A stretch of 31,425 nt of DNA from Myxococcales bacterium UBA5297 (GTDB taxonomy: Bacteria; Myxococcota; Myxococcia; Myxococcales; UBA5297): the NCBI GenBank assembly GCA_002408385.1, contig DHSB01000127.1:1-31425 (forward strand), in the 5' to 3' direction. A program made the translations under genes and the position numbers. This document shows positions 1 through 7,836 of this stretch, piece by piece (position 1 is the first letter of the stretch; each line of letters begins with the position of its first letter). Under the pieces are notes generated by a model. It saw nothing but the letters and a program-made list of their open reading frames with translations. It ran no database searches and was not told where the DNA came from.

Positions 1-146
1 CGCACGCCCACCGAAGGGACACGCTCCTCTCGGAACCGTGCGAACCGCTTCCCGAGCTGCACCAACGCCGCCGCGGCCTTACCTGCGCCGACCTGCGGCC
101 TCCGCTCCTCGACTCGCCGCCCAGCCGATTCCTGCGCCCTGCTCAT
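1..146 (-). CDS. Partial CDS, hypothetical basic protein cut by window edge
   Basis: A reading frame of 48 codons starts at an ATG (144-146) and stays open to the left edge, so only the N-terminus is seen. A GGGAGG Shine-Dalgarno (plus positions 155-160) lies 8 nt before the ATG. The peptide starts MSRAQESAGRRVEE and continues with a basic stretch including LGKRFARFREERVPS. That pattern recalls helix-turn-helix or transposase-accessory proteins in which a phrase like FARFRxEH is followed by a DNA-binding helix, but too little is visible to assign a family. It is clearly not a prepilin start (no FTLIE motif), which is notable because pilA follows pilR in Myxococcus-type clusters. Start and SD are seen; function is unknown. 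Confidence 0.45.
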   Translation of the reverse strand, partial: MSRAQESAGRRVEERRPQVGAGKAAAALVQLGKRFARFREERVPSVGV

Positions 147-223
147 GCGATGGACCTCCCGTCCGATTGACGGGGGGCACCCTACGGCGCGCCTGTCGGG
201 AGGTCAGGTGCCCGTCCTTGCAC

Positions 224-239
224 TGCTTACAAACGTCCA
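224..239 (-). promoter_or_regulatory. Weak sigma-54-like site between pilR and the edge gene
   Basis: On the minus strand the string TGGACGTTTGTAAGCA has the invariant GG, ten bases, then GC of a -24/-12 promoter. The rest deviates from TGGCACG-N4-TTGC. It would direct transcription to the left into the edge gene, about 80 nt ahead of its ATG. It is suggestive because PilR-type regulators act on sigma-54 promoters just downstream of pilR. A chance match is likely. Apart from this and a small hairpin (158-174), the 188-nt gap 147-334 shows nothing else. Confidence 0.2.
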
Positions 240-334
240 GGTTTCGCGCGGTTGGCGGCTCGTGAAGCAAACCCGCACGAACTCTGGGGCCCTCATCACC
301 CTCACAGCAAGAAAGCCCGAGAGCAGTAGCCAGA

Positions 335-1735
335 CTATTCGTCCCCGTCATCACCGTCGTTCGACCGAGGAGACGACAAACCTTGCTTTGCGAGCCGGTA
401 GCGCATCGACCGGAAGGTGAGCCCCAACAGCTTGGCGGCCTCCTTCTTGACCCCACCCGCCCGGACGAGCGCCATCTGGAGGAACCTGCGCTCAAGAGCG
501 TCGAGGTAGGCTTGAAGATCGATCCCGCCGGGCGGCAAGGTAACCTCGCCTTCAGGGACGGGTTGCACGCCACGTATCTGCGGAGGCAACATATCGGGCT
601 GAATGATGGCCCCCTCCGTAAGCGTTACGGCCCGCTCGATAGCGTTTTCAAGCTCTCGGACATTGCCTGGCCAATCGTAGGACTGCAGATAGCTGGACGC
701 CTCCTTTGACATGGATAAATGCGCGCAACCCTTTTCCGAAGAGTGCACCGCTATAAAATGCTCAGCGAGCGGCAAGATATCTTCGCGTCGGCGCCTGAGA
801 GGCGGGACGAATACTTGAATCACATTAAGCCGATAGTAGAGATCCTCGCGAAATCGCCCTTCCTTTACCTCCTCGGCGAGATCGCGGTTGGTGGCCGCGA
901 TGATTCGTGCATCGACCTCGATATCTCGATTACCGCCGACCGGCTTGACCCGCCTGTCTTGGATTGCGCGAAGCAACTTCACTTGCGTCGGCAAGGGAAG
1001 CTCGCCGACCTCGTCCAAGAAGATAGTCCCGCCTCCGGCGGCCTTGAACAGCCCCGGCCGGTCGACCGTCGCCCCGGTAAAGGCGCCGCGGACGTGTCCG
1101 AACAGCTCGCTTTCGACGAGCCCCTCCGGGATTGCGCCGCAATTAATCGGCACAAAGGGGCCCGTCGCACGCGGCCCCTTGGAATGGACCGCCCTTGCCA
1201 CCAACTCCTTGCCCACGCCGGACTCGCCGACGACGAGAACTGTCGTCCGGCTCTGCGCCACTTTCTCGATCAGCGAATAGACCTCTTTCATCGCCGCGCT
1301 ATCGCCGACCATTCCAGCAACGCGCCCCCGGGAGGAAAGCTGAATCCTCAGAGACTCGTTCTCGCGCTGGAGTTGGTGCTTTTCGAGCGCCTTCTGGACG
1401 ATGAGCCAGAGTTCCTCGTTCTTGAAGGGCTTGGTGACATAGTCGTACGCTCCCAGCTTCATCGCCTCGATGGCGTTCTCCATCGTGGCGAACGCCGTAA
1501 TCATGACGACTTCGGTATCTGGCTGAGCCGTCTTGAAAGCGCGGAGCACCTCGATTCCACTTTCCTTCCCGATTCGAAGATCGGAAAGGACGAGGTCGAA
1601 TTCCTGATTCTCTGCAAGCCTTAACGCAGAACCACAGTCGGCGACCGTCGTGGCGACGTGCCCCATTTTGCGCAGGAGTATTTCCAGATACTCGCGCATC
1701 GATCGCTCGTCGTCGACAACCAACACCCTCGCCAT
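335..1735 (-). CDS. pilR: PilR, sigma-54 response regulator of pilus genes
   Basis: A 466-aa NtrC-family regulator. The receiver domain (about 1-120) has the acidic pocket DD at 8-9, the phosphoacceptor D52 (LVLSDLR) and TKPF near 101. The AAA+ sigma-54 activation domain follows, with Walker A GESGVGKE (170-177) and the sigma-54-contacting GAFTGA loop (217-222). The C-terminal Fis-type helix-turn-helix includes KEAAKLLGLTFRSMRYRL. The ATG at 1735 is chosen because AGGAG lies 7 nt upstream; the longer open frame reaching 1945 runs through the end of pilS and has no support. It starts 19 nt after pilS, its cognate kinase by family and synteny. Known role: activates pilA and related sigma-54 promoters in the cytoplasm. 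The target gene is not visible in this window. Confidence 0.93.
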   Translation of the reverse strand: MARVLVVDDERSMREYLEILLRKMGHVATTVADCGSALRLAENQEFDLVLSDLRIGKESGIEVLRAFKTAQPDTEVVMITAFATMENAIEAMKLGAYDYVTKPFKNEELWLIVQKALEKHQLQRENESLRIQLSSRGRVAGMVGDSAAMKEVYSLIEKVAQSRTTVLVVGESGVGKELVARAVHSKGPRATGPFVPINCGAIPEGLVESELFGHVRGAFTGATVDRPGLFKAAGGGTIFLDEVGELPLPTQVKLLRAIQDRRVKPVGGNRDIEVDARIIAATNRDLAEEVKEGRFREDLYYRLNVIQVFVPPLRRRREDILPLAEHFIAVHSSEKGCAHLSMSKEASSYLQSYDWPGNVRELENAIERAVTLTEGAIIQPDMLPPQIRGVQPVPEGEVTLPPGGIDLQAYLDALERRFLQMALVRAGGVKKEAAKLLGLTFRSMRYRLAKQGLSSPRSNDGDDGDE

Positions 1736-1754
1736 CTTGCAGCTCCTCTCGCTT

Positions 1755-3419
1755 CTACGCCGCCGGCTGCGTGCCGACGCTCCCTGGAAAACTGATGATA
1801 AACTTCGTCCCCACCCCTCGCCTGCTTTCAACGGCGATGGAGCCGCAGTGCGCTTGGATAATGCTGTGAACCGTCGCCAGCCCAAGGCCACTGCCGCGCT
1901 CTTTCGTCGTGAAGAACGGGTCGAAGACGCGGGGGAGATCCTCACTGGAGATCCCTTCTCCCGAATCCTCGACCGACAGCACGATGGCTCCCTTCTCCTT
2001 GCGCGTCGCCTCCACTGTTATCCGTCCGTCCTCCGACAAGGCTTCCGACGCATTGGCCAGCAGGTTCCAGAGCACCTGACCAAGCTGGCCGGCATCCCCG
2101 TGCATGCTCAGCGGGCGGTCGATGCGCTCCTCCAGCGCGACATGCCTCTTGGTCGGATCGTTGCGGAAGAGCTGCAGCGCCGAACCGACGATCTCCGCGA
2201 CGTCGATGTCGCAAGCCTGCAGAGGAGCGGGGCGAGCAAAGCGTAGAAAGTCGGTAACGAGCCCGTCCAAACGATCGGCCTCGCGCAGGACGATGCTCAT
2301 CAGGCGCCGGTCGTCATCCTCGAAGACCGAGTTTTCCGCGAGGAGCTGAATACTACCGGTCATCGAAGCGAGCGGATTGCGAAGCTCGTGCGCCAGCCCC
2401 GCGGCCATGCCCCCCACTGCGGCGAGGCGCTCTGAGCGCCGTATCGCCTCTTCCATCGCTCTGATGCTCGTCAGGTCCTCGAACGACACCACCCAGCCGT
2501 GATTTCTCGTCTCACGGTCGACGAGGGGCGCAAGCGTCATCGCCAACCTTCGTTGCTCGCCGGACGGCGTCGCGTGTTCAGCTTCAAAACGCTCGACTGG
2601 AACGTCGCTTTGCAGCCTGCCGGCCAACACGGGAAAATGCTTCTCAACCGGCTCACCGACCGCCGCCCTGGAGCTCAGGCCCCCGAGCCTTTCTGCAGCC
2701 GGATTCACGTAGGTGATCCTTCCGAAACGATCACTCGTCACGATACCGCTGGCTACCGAGCGAACAATGCTTTCGTGAAGAATCTCGAGCGCAAGGTAAT
2801 CATGCTCGCGCAAGGTAAGGCGCTCGCGTGCCGAGCGAACCTGTTCGGCCAGATAGCTCGCGAGCGCTGCGGCGAGAAAGATGGCGCTGATGTGGGCCAA
2901 AAGAACGAACGCGAGTCTCCCCAGCGGCATCGATGCCGGTACCAAGGACGGACTCGGCGGTGGCAAGAGCTTGGCGTTCAACCCCACAGTGACAACTGCG
3001 AGCAAGATGCTTGAGAGCACCGCCGCGACGATCGCGCCGCGGCGGTACAACACGACCGCCGCGCTCACGACGGTCAACGGGAACATGAAGGCAACGATGC
3101 TCTCCGGCCCCCCCGTCAAATAGACGAGACAGGCGGCGATGAGGACATCCCCGGTGATCTGCACGAAGGCAAATCGGTCCTTGATGCGCTTCGTTTTGCG
3201 AAGCACGAACAAGTACCCGAGCGAGGCGGCGTAGGTCGCGAGAATCAGGCCATAGAGCACCTGCTCGACGCGGCCAAGGTCTTCGGCGTCCGACCTCAGA
3301 ACGGCCGCCGCAGCGGCGGCGAGCAACACCGTGACGACGGCGATGCGAAGCAGAGTCAGCCAGACGAGCCTTCGATAGAGGCTCTCCCCTTCCGCACCTC
3401 TATCAGCTTTGACAGACAA
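1755..3419 (-). CDS. pilS: PilS, membrane sensor histidine kinase
   Basis: A 554-aa sensor kinase. The N-terminal half has about six membrane segments (roughly 18-40, 55-72, 88-102, 106-124, 128-146, 168-190), as in PilS. A PAS-like domain follows (about 210-320, with FGRITYVNPAAERL). The DHp H-box is AHELRNPLASM with H344. The ATPase boxes are present: N box NLLANASEAL, G1 DSGEGI, F box FDPFFTTK, G2 GSGLGLAT. The start is a TTG at 3419, 14 nt after the pilC stop; the SD is poor (AGGT about 13 nt away), so translation may depend on coupling to pilC. No better start precedes the first membrane segment. It sits between pilC and pilR and should phosphorylate PilR. Confidence 0.92.
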   Translation of the reverse strand: MSVKADRGAEGESLYRRLVWLTLLRIAVVTVLLAAAAAAVLRSDAEDLGRVEQVLYGLILATYAASLGYLFVLRKTKRIKDRFAFVQITGDVLIAACLVYLTGGPESIVAFMFPLTVVSAAVVLYRRGAIVAAVLSSILLAVVTVGLNAKLLPPPSPSLVPASMPLGRLAFVLLAHISAIFLAAALASYLAEQVRSARERLTLREHDYLALEILHESIVRSVASGIVTSDRFGRITYVNPAAERLGGLSSRAAVGEPVEKHFPVLAGRLQSDVPVERFEAEHATPSGEQRRLAMTLAPLVDRETRNHGWVVSFEDLTSIRAMEEAIRRSERLAAVGGMAAGLAHELRNPLASMTGSIQLLAENSVFEDDDRRLMSIVLREADRLDGLVTDFLRFARPAPLQACDIDVAEIVGSALQLFRNDPTKRHVALEERIDRPLSMHGDAGQLGQVLWNLLANASEALSEDGRITVEATRKEKGAIVLSVEDSGEGISSEDLPRVFDPFFTTKERGSGLGLATVHSIIQAHCGSIAVESRRGVGTKFIISFPGSVGTQPAA

Positions 3420-3433
3420 GAGCTTCGCGGGAC

Positions 3434-4681
3434 CTATTTGATCGCACCGGCGACACTAAAGATGGGCAGATACATCGCGATGAGCATTCCGCCCACGCCG
3501 CCGCCAAGAAACACCATAATGAATGGCTCGATCATCGACGTAAGCGACTCGATCGCAACCTCGGCCTCGTCGTCATAAAAATCGGCGATCTTGTTTAGCA
3601 TCTGATCCATGGCGCCGGTCGCCTCGCCGACGCCAATCATCTGCACGACCATCTGCGGGAACACTTTAGTCTCCATCAGCGGTGCGGCGATGGTCTTCCC
3701 CTCGGTAATCTTCGACCTGGTGTATTGGATCGCCGTCTCGATCGTCTTGTTGCCAGCGGTCCTCGCAACGACGTCGAGGGCGTCGAGAATCGGCACGCCG
3801 GAGCTGATCATCGTGCCCAGGGTTCGCGTGAATCGGGCGACCGCCACTTTGCGAATGACATCGCCGATCACCGGCACCCTCAGCACGAACTTGTCCCAGA
3901 GGATGCGCCCGTTCTTGTTGGAGAGGAATAGCCTGAAGAGAACGATGAACAGAACTATTCCCACGATTACATGGAATATGTAAGCCTGCATCCACTTGGA
4001 GAGATCGACCACGATCTGCGTAGGCGCTGGCAAGGCGCCGCCGAAGTCCTTGAACATCTTCTCGAAAGTTGGAATAACTTTGACGAGGAGGACTGCCATG
4101 ACGAGGACGCCGGCGCCGATAACGAGGACCGGATAGGTCAGCGCCCCCTTGACCTTGCGCACGAGTTTCTGGTTCTTCTCGATATAAGCGGCAAGGCGGT
4201 TCAGAATTGTATCAAGAATGCCGCCAATCTCTCCCGCGGAGACCAGGTGGACATAGAGCTGGTCGAACACCTTCGGGTGTTCCTTGAGCGCTTCGGCAAA
4301 CGTGGAGCCGGCCTCCACTTTAGCTTTCACCTCGAAGAGCACCTTCTTGAACGCGGGATTTGGAGTCTGTCCAGCCAGGAGCTCGAGGCACTGAACAAGC
4401 GGCAGGCCTGCATCGATCATCGTCGCGAAGGTTCGCGTGAAGATCACTAGGTCCTTCTGGGATACGCCGCCAAGCCCCGGGAGCGAAAAACTGATCTCCA
4501 GCGGCTTCTTCTTCACCTTGACAGGCTGGTAGCCCATCGACCGAAGCCTGCTGTTGACGGCCTCTTGATCGGCCGCCTCCATCTCGCCCTTCTTGATTTC
4601 CCCGTTCTTGGTCTTCGCTTCCCAGACGAAGACGGGGACCTTGGCTCTCTGCTGCTGTGCAGTGGCGGGCGCTGGAGACAT
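3434..4681 (-). CDS. pilC: PilC, inner-membrane platform protein of type IV pilus
   Basis: A 415-aa polytopic protein with two GspF/PilC repeats. The first includes FTRTFATMIDAGLPLVQCLE and the second FTRTLGTMISSGVPILDALD, each followed by hydrophobic segments; the C-terminus ends in a membrane hairpin near GGVGGMLIAMYLPIF. It anchors the pilus motor ATPases PilB and PilT at the inner membrane. The ATG at 4681 is chosen because GGAGGAA lies just upstream. A start 15 codons further up is open but would place its N-terminus inside the terminator-like hairpin. It is separated from pilT by 98 nt holding a promoter-like sequence and that hairpin, so its expression may be set separately from pilB-pilT. 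Confidence 0.94.
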   Translation of the reverse strand: MSPAPATAQQQRAKVPVFVWEAKTKNGEIKKGEMEAADQEAVNSRLRSMGYQPVKVKKKPLEISFSLPGLGGVSQKDLVIFTRTFATMIDAGLPLVQCLELLAGQTPNPAFKKVLFEVKAKVEAGSTFAEALKEHPKVFDQLYVHLVSAGEIGGILDTILNRLAAYIEKNQKLVRKVKGALTYPVLVIGAGVLVMAVLLVKVIPTFEKMFKDFGGALPAPTQIVVDLSKWMQAYIFHVIVGIVLFIVLFRLFLSNKNGRILWDKFVLRVPVIGDVIRKVAVARFTRTLGTMISSGVPILDALDVVARTAGNKTIETAIQYTRSKITEGKTIAAPLMETKVFPQMVVQMIGVGEATGAMDQMLNKIADFYDDEAEVAIESLTSMIEPFIMVFLGGGVGGMLIAMYLPIFSVAGAIK

Positions 4682-4690
4682 CGTTCCTCC

Positions 4691-4720
4691 GGAAAAACAG
4701 CGCCCGCGGGGAGCGGGCGC
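4691..4720 (-). terminator. Terminator/attenuator hairpin between pilT and pilC
   Basis: On the minus strand an 8-bp GC-only stem (GCGCCCGC, loop TCCCC, GCGGGCGC; plus 4700-4720) is followed by TGTTTTTCC. This is the form of a Rho-independent terminator. It lies directly before the pilC Shine-Dalgarno GGAGGAA. It could end most pilB-pilT transcripts or attenuate read-through into pilC. A smaller hairpin, GGCAC-TAG-GTGCC, precedes it at plus 4727-4739. Confidence 0.6.
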
Positions 4721-4743
4721 GTTCAAGGCACCTAGTGCCGGCT

Positions 4744-4752
4744 ATTGTATCA
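4744..4752 (-). promoter_or_regulatory. Possible extended -10 promoter for pilC
   Basis: The minus strand reads TGATACAAT: a TACAAT hexamer (5 of 6 to consensus) with the TGn extension. No good -35 stands 16-18 nt upstream, as is usual for extended -10 promoters. Transcription would start near 4737 and give a leader of about 55 nt containing both hairpins before pilC. Confidence 0.3.
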
Positions 4753-4779
4753 GAACGACGCCAGTTTTCGGCCGCCGGG

Positions 4780-5880
4780 CTAGCGCTGGCCCCCCGGGGG
4801 ACCGCGCAAGGTGGTCGGCGCCGCGCCCAGCATGCTGCGAAGCTCCTCGGGGTCGGACGAACGACCGAAGGCCTCCTCGACAGAGATCAGGCGGCGCTGC
4901 AGCAGTTGGACCAAGCTCTGATTGAAGGTCTGCATGCCGAACTTCTGCTGGCCGACCTGCATCTGCGAGTAGATCTGGTGGACCTTGTCCTCGCGGATGA
5001 GGTTGCGGATCGCGGGGTTGGGGATCATCACCTCGAGAGCGAGCACACGGCCAGGCGCCCCGTTCTTCGGCAACAAGGCTTGCGTCAGCACGCCCTCCAT
5101 CACGAAAGACAACTGCGCTCGCACTTGCGGCTGTTGATAGGGCGGGAAGACGTCGAGGATGCGGTTGATCGATTGAACACAGCTATTGGTATGAAGGGTG
5201 CCGAATGCGAGGTGGCCCGTTTCCGAGATCACCAGCGCCGCCTCGACCGTCTCGAGGTCTCGCATCTCGCCGATGAGCACGATGTCCGGGTCCTGACGAA
5301 GGATGTACTTGAGGGCTGTCTTAAACGACCGGGTGTCGGCCCCCACCTCGCGCTGGTTCACCAGGCAGTTCTTGTGCGGGTGCAAATACTCGATCGGATC
5401 TTCGATCGTCATGATGTGCTCATGGCGCTCGGTGTTGATTTTGTCGATAATCGAGGCGAGGGTTGTCGACTTGCCCGAGCCGGTGGGGCCGGTGACGAGA
5501 ATCAGGCCGCGTGGCTTCTTCGCAAGCTCAGCGACCACCGCGGGCAGGCCGAGCTCTGCGAAGGTCAGAATCTTGAAGGGAATCGTCCGAAACGCGCCGC
5601 CGACGGCACCGCGCTGCATGAACACATTCGCACGAAAGCGGCTCAACCCTTTGACTCCAAAGGAGAGGTCGAGCTCGTTGTCTTCCTCAAACTTGTGCTT
5701 CTGCGCGTCGGTGAGAATCGAATAGCAGAGCTGCTTGGTTTCGACGGGGGTCAGCGGCGCGGTCTTGAGCGGCACGAGCTTGCCATCGATTCGCAACTGT
5801 GGGGGCGAGCCGGTCGTAATGTGCAGGTCGCTCGCCCCTTTCTCGACCATTGCCTTCAATAGCTGGTGCAGATTCGCCAC
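4780..5880 (-). CDS. pilT: PilT, pilus retraction ATPase
   Basis: A 366-aa hexameric secretion ATPase that powers pilus disassembly and twitching. Motifs seen: the N-terminal ASDLHI segment (16-21), Walker A GPTGSGKS (131-138), Asp box IEDPIEY (159-165), Walker B with IGEMRD (203-208), His box GTLHTN (227-232), and the PilT hallmark AIRNLIRE (290-297), which separates PilT from PilB. The start is GTG at 5880 with GGAAGG about 7 nt upstream. It lies 60 nt downstream of pilB with no hairpin between, so the two are probably co-transcribed. A terminator-like hairpin follows the gene. Length is normal for the family, with a short disordered tail rich in Gly and Pro. Confidence 0.95.
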   Translation of the reverse strand: MANLHQLLKAMVEKGASDLHITTGSPPQLRIDGKLVPLKTAPLTPVETKQLCYSILTDAQKHKFEEDNELDLSFGVKGLSRFRANVFMQRGAVGGAFRTIPFKILTFAELGLPAVVAELAKKPRGLILVTGPTGSGKSTTLASIIDKINTERHEHIMTIEDPIEYLHPHKNCLVNQREVGADTRSFKTALKYILRQDPDIVLIGEMRDLETVEAALVISETGHLAFGTLHTNSCVQSINRILDVFPPYQQPQVRAQLSFVMEGVLTQALLPKNGAPGRVLALEVMIPNPAIRNLIREDKVHQIYSQMQVGQQKFGMQTFNQSLVQLLQRRLISVEEAFGRSSDPEELRSMLGAAPTTLRGPPGGQR

Positions 5881-5940
5881 GTTTGACCTTCCTTCGATTT
5901 GCGCTGGTGAGAACGGCTCGGTTGTGCCCGGTGGCGGTCG

Positions 5941-7641
5941 CTAGAACCGGTCGGGAGCGGTATTTGCGGTAACCTCTTCCAGGCTTGTCATGCCGTCCAT
6001 CATCTTGGAGAGACCCGCCATGCGAAGGGTCAGCATGCCGAGACGGATGGCCTCCTGCTTGAGCTCGGCGGTCGAGGCGCCGTTGATCACGAGCTCCTTG
6101 AGCCCGTCCCAAAACGGCATCACCTCATAGAGCGCGACGCGGCCCTTGTAGCCGCGGTCGTTGCAGACCTTGCAGCCGCCCGGACCGAAAGGCTGGAAGG
6201 TGCCGATTTTCTCCGGCGGAACCCCGGCCTCCAGCAGCGCCTGCTCGCTCGCTTCGAGGGGCTTCTTACATTCCTGGCACAACTTGCGTGCCAGACGCTG
6301 GGCAAGAATTAGGTTGACCGAAGCTGTCACCAGGAAGGGCTCGATGCCCATGTTCAGCAAGCGGCTGACGGTCGAGGGGGCATCGTTGGTGTGCAGGGTC
6401 GAGAGCACAAGGTGACCGGTGAGCGCAGCCTTGATGCCGATCTCGCCCGTCTCGAAGTCGCGGATCTCACCGATCATGATGATGTCGGGGTCCTGACGCA
6501 GAAAGCTGCGCAGGGCAGCGGCGAAATTCAGGCCGATCTCGTCGTGCATCTGCACCTGATTGATGCCCGCGAAGTTGAACTCGACCGGGTCCTCGGCGGT
6601 CGAGATGTTGTCGGTGGTCTTGTTGAGGTCGGCAAGGGCCGAGTAGAGCGTCGTCGTCTTGCCCGAGCCGGTCGGCCCCGTCACCAGCACCATGCCGTAC
6701 GGGCGGTCGATGGCCTCCTTGAACCACTTGAGAGGCTCGGGATCGAAGCCCAGCTTGGTCATGTCTAGCTGCAGGTTTGACTTGTCGAGAAGGCGAAGAA
6801 CCACCTTCTCTCCGAAAAGCGTCGGGCAGACCGAGACACGAAAGTCCATCTCCTTGCCGCCACCGAGCTTAAGCTTGATACGCCCGTCCTGCGGGAGTCG
6901 GCGCTCGGAGATGTCCAGCGAAGACATGATCTTCAAGCGCGAAATGATCGCGTTCTTGAGCTTGACCGGCGGCCGCATCACCTCGTAGAGCACGCCGTCG
7001 ATGCGAAAGCGCACCCGGAAGTCCTTTTCGTAGGGCTCCACGTGGATGTCGCTCGCGCCCTTCTTGATGGCATCGAGGAGGATGAGGTTCACCAGCTTCA
7101 CGACCGGGGCGTCGTCGGCCATCTTCGCGATGTCGGCGACGTCTTCATCCTCTTCTTCCGCCACCTCGACGTCCGCGTCATCGAAGTCTCCGACAATCTC
7201 ATCGAGCGACGGGCCCTTCGGCGCGTGGTAGCGCTCGATGGCTTCGCGGATCGCCATCTCCGAGGCGACGACCGTCTCGATGTTGTAGCCGGTCAGGAAC
7301 TTGATGTCGTCCATCGCGAAGATGTTCGACGGATCGCTCATCGCGATGATCAACGAAGCCCCGGCGCGGTTGACCGGGATGATCAGGTGCTTCTCACAGA
7401 CCTCCTTGGGGACCAGCTTGATGATCTCCGGGTCGATGTCGAAGTCCTTGAGGTTGATCGCCGGAACCCCGTACTGCTTCGACAGGAAGTCGGTAAGCTT
7501 CGACTCCTCGATGGCGCCCGTCTTGATCAGCGCGTAGCCGATACGCCCACCGCTCTTCGCCTGCTCATCTTGGGCCTTCTTGAGCTGGGCCATGGAGATG
7601 AGGTTCTCGCGGACGAGCAACTCACCGAGTCGACTACTCAT
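5941..7641 (-). CDS. pilB: PilB, pilus extension ATPase
   Basis: A 566-aa assembly ATPase. The N-terminal MshEN-type domain begins SSRLGELLVREN (2-13), as in Myxococcus PilB; this domain binds c-di-GMP in several relatives. An acidic linker (152-170) follows. The core has Walker A GPTGSGKT (322-329), Asp box AEDPVEF (349-355), Walker B MIGEIRD (389-395) and His box STLHTND (414-420). The zinc site is CQEC (455-458) with CKVC (490-493). The ATG at 7641 has GAGGTG close upstream; the 50 further codons of open frame are out-of-family and cross the promoter. First gene of the pil operon, with a good sigma-70 promoter at 7676-7704. Confidence 0.96.
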   Translation of the reverse strand: MSSRLGELLVRENLISMAQLKKAQDEQAKSGGRIGYALIKTGAIEESKLTDFLSKQYGVPAINLKDFDIDPEIIKLVPKEVCEKHLIIPVNRAGASLIIAMSDPSNIFAMDDIKFLTGYNIETVVASEMAIREAIERYHAPKGPSLDEIVGDFDDADVEVAEEEDEDVADIAKMADDAPVVKLVNLILLDAIKKGASDIHVEPYEKDFRVRFRIDGVLYEVMRPPVKLKNAIISRLKIMSSLDISERRLPQDGRIKLKLGGGKEMDFRVSVCPTLFGEKVVLRLLDKSNLQLDMTKLGFDPEPLKWFKEAIDRPYGMVLVTGPTGSGKTTTLYSALADLNKTTDNISTAEDPVEFNFAGINQVQMHDEIGLNFAAALRSFLRQDPDIIMIGEIRDFETGEIGIKAALTGHLVLSTLHTNDAPSTVSRLLNMGIEPFLVTASVNLILAQRLARKLCQECKKPLEASEQALLEAGVPPEKIGTFQPFGPGGCKVCNDRGYKGRVALYEVMPFWDGLKELVINGASTAELKQEAIRLGMLTLRMAGLSKMMDGMTSLEEVTANTAPDRF

Positions 7642-7675
7642 TGGCACCTCAACGGCTGGAAAATCTGAGCGTGAA

Positions 7676-7704
7676 ACTCTACGCGGCGGGTGTAGCAGGG
7701 TCAA
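7676..7704 (-). promoter_or_regulatory. Sigma-70-type promoter of the pil operon
   Basis: Minus strand: TTGACC (plus 7699-7704), a 17-nt spacer, then TAGAGT (plus 7676-7681). The -35 matches 5 of 6 bases. The start point would fall near 7669, giving a leader of about 28 nt that includes the pilB Shine-Dalgarno. It is back to back with the promoter of the methyltransferase-like gene. Confidence 0.5.
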
Positions 7705-7800
7705 GGCAACCTCGCGGTGTCCCGCACCGAGGGATGCAACCGCTTCTTTTCGCGTTCCGGCGTCGCTTTTGACTGGCCTACAGTGTCCCACCTCCCACGG

Positions 7801-7830
7801 TTGACAGGCTCGCCCGCCGGCGGCTACATC
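7801..7830 (+). promoter_or_regulatory. Promoter of the methyltransferase-like gene
   Basis: A perfect -35 TTGACA (7801-7806), an 18-nt spacer and a weak -10 TACATC (7825-7830). The -10 ends 6 nt before the GTG start at 7837 and no Shine-Dalgarno is present, so the transcript would be leaderless. The weak -10 limits confidence. Confidence 0.35.
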
Positions 7831-7836
7831 CCACTC

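Noticed and set aside
4657..5862. 401-codon open frame on the plus strand
   Set aside because: Antisense to pilT and the pilT-pilC gap.
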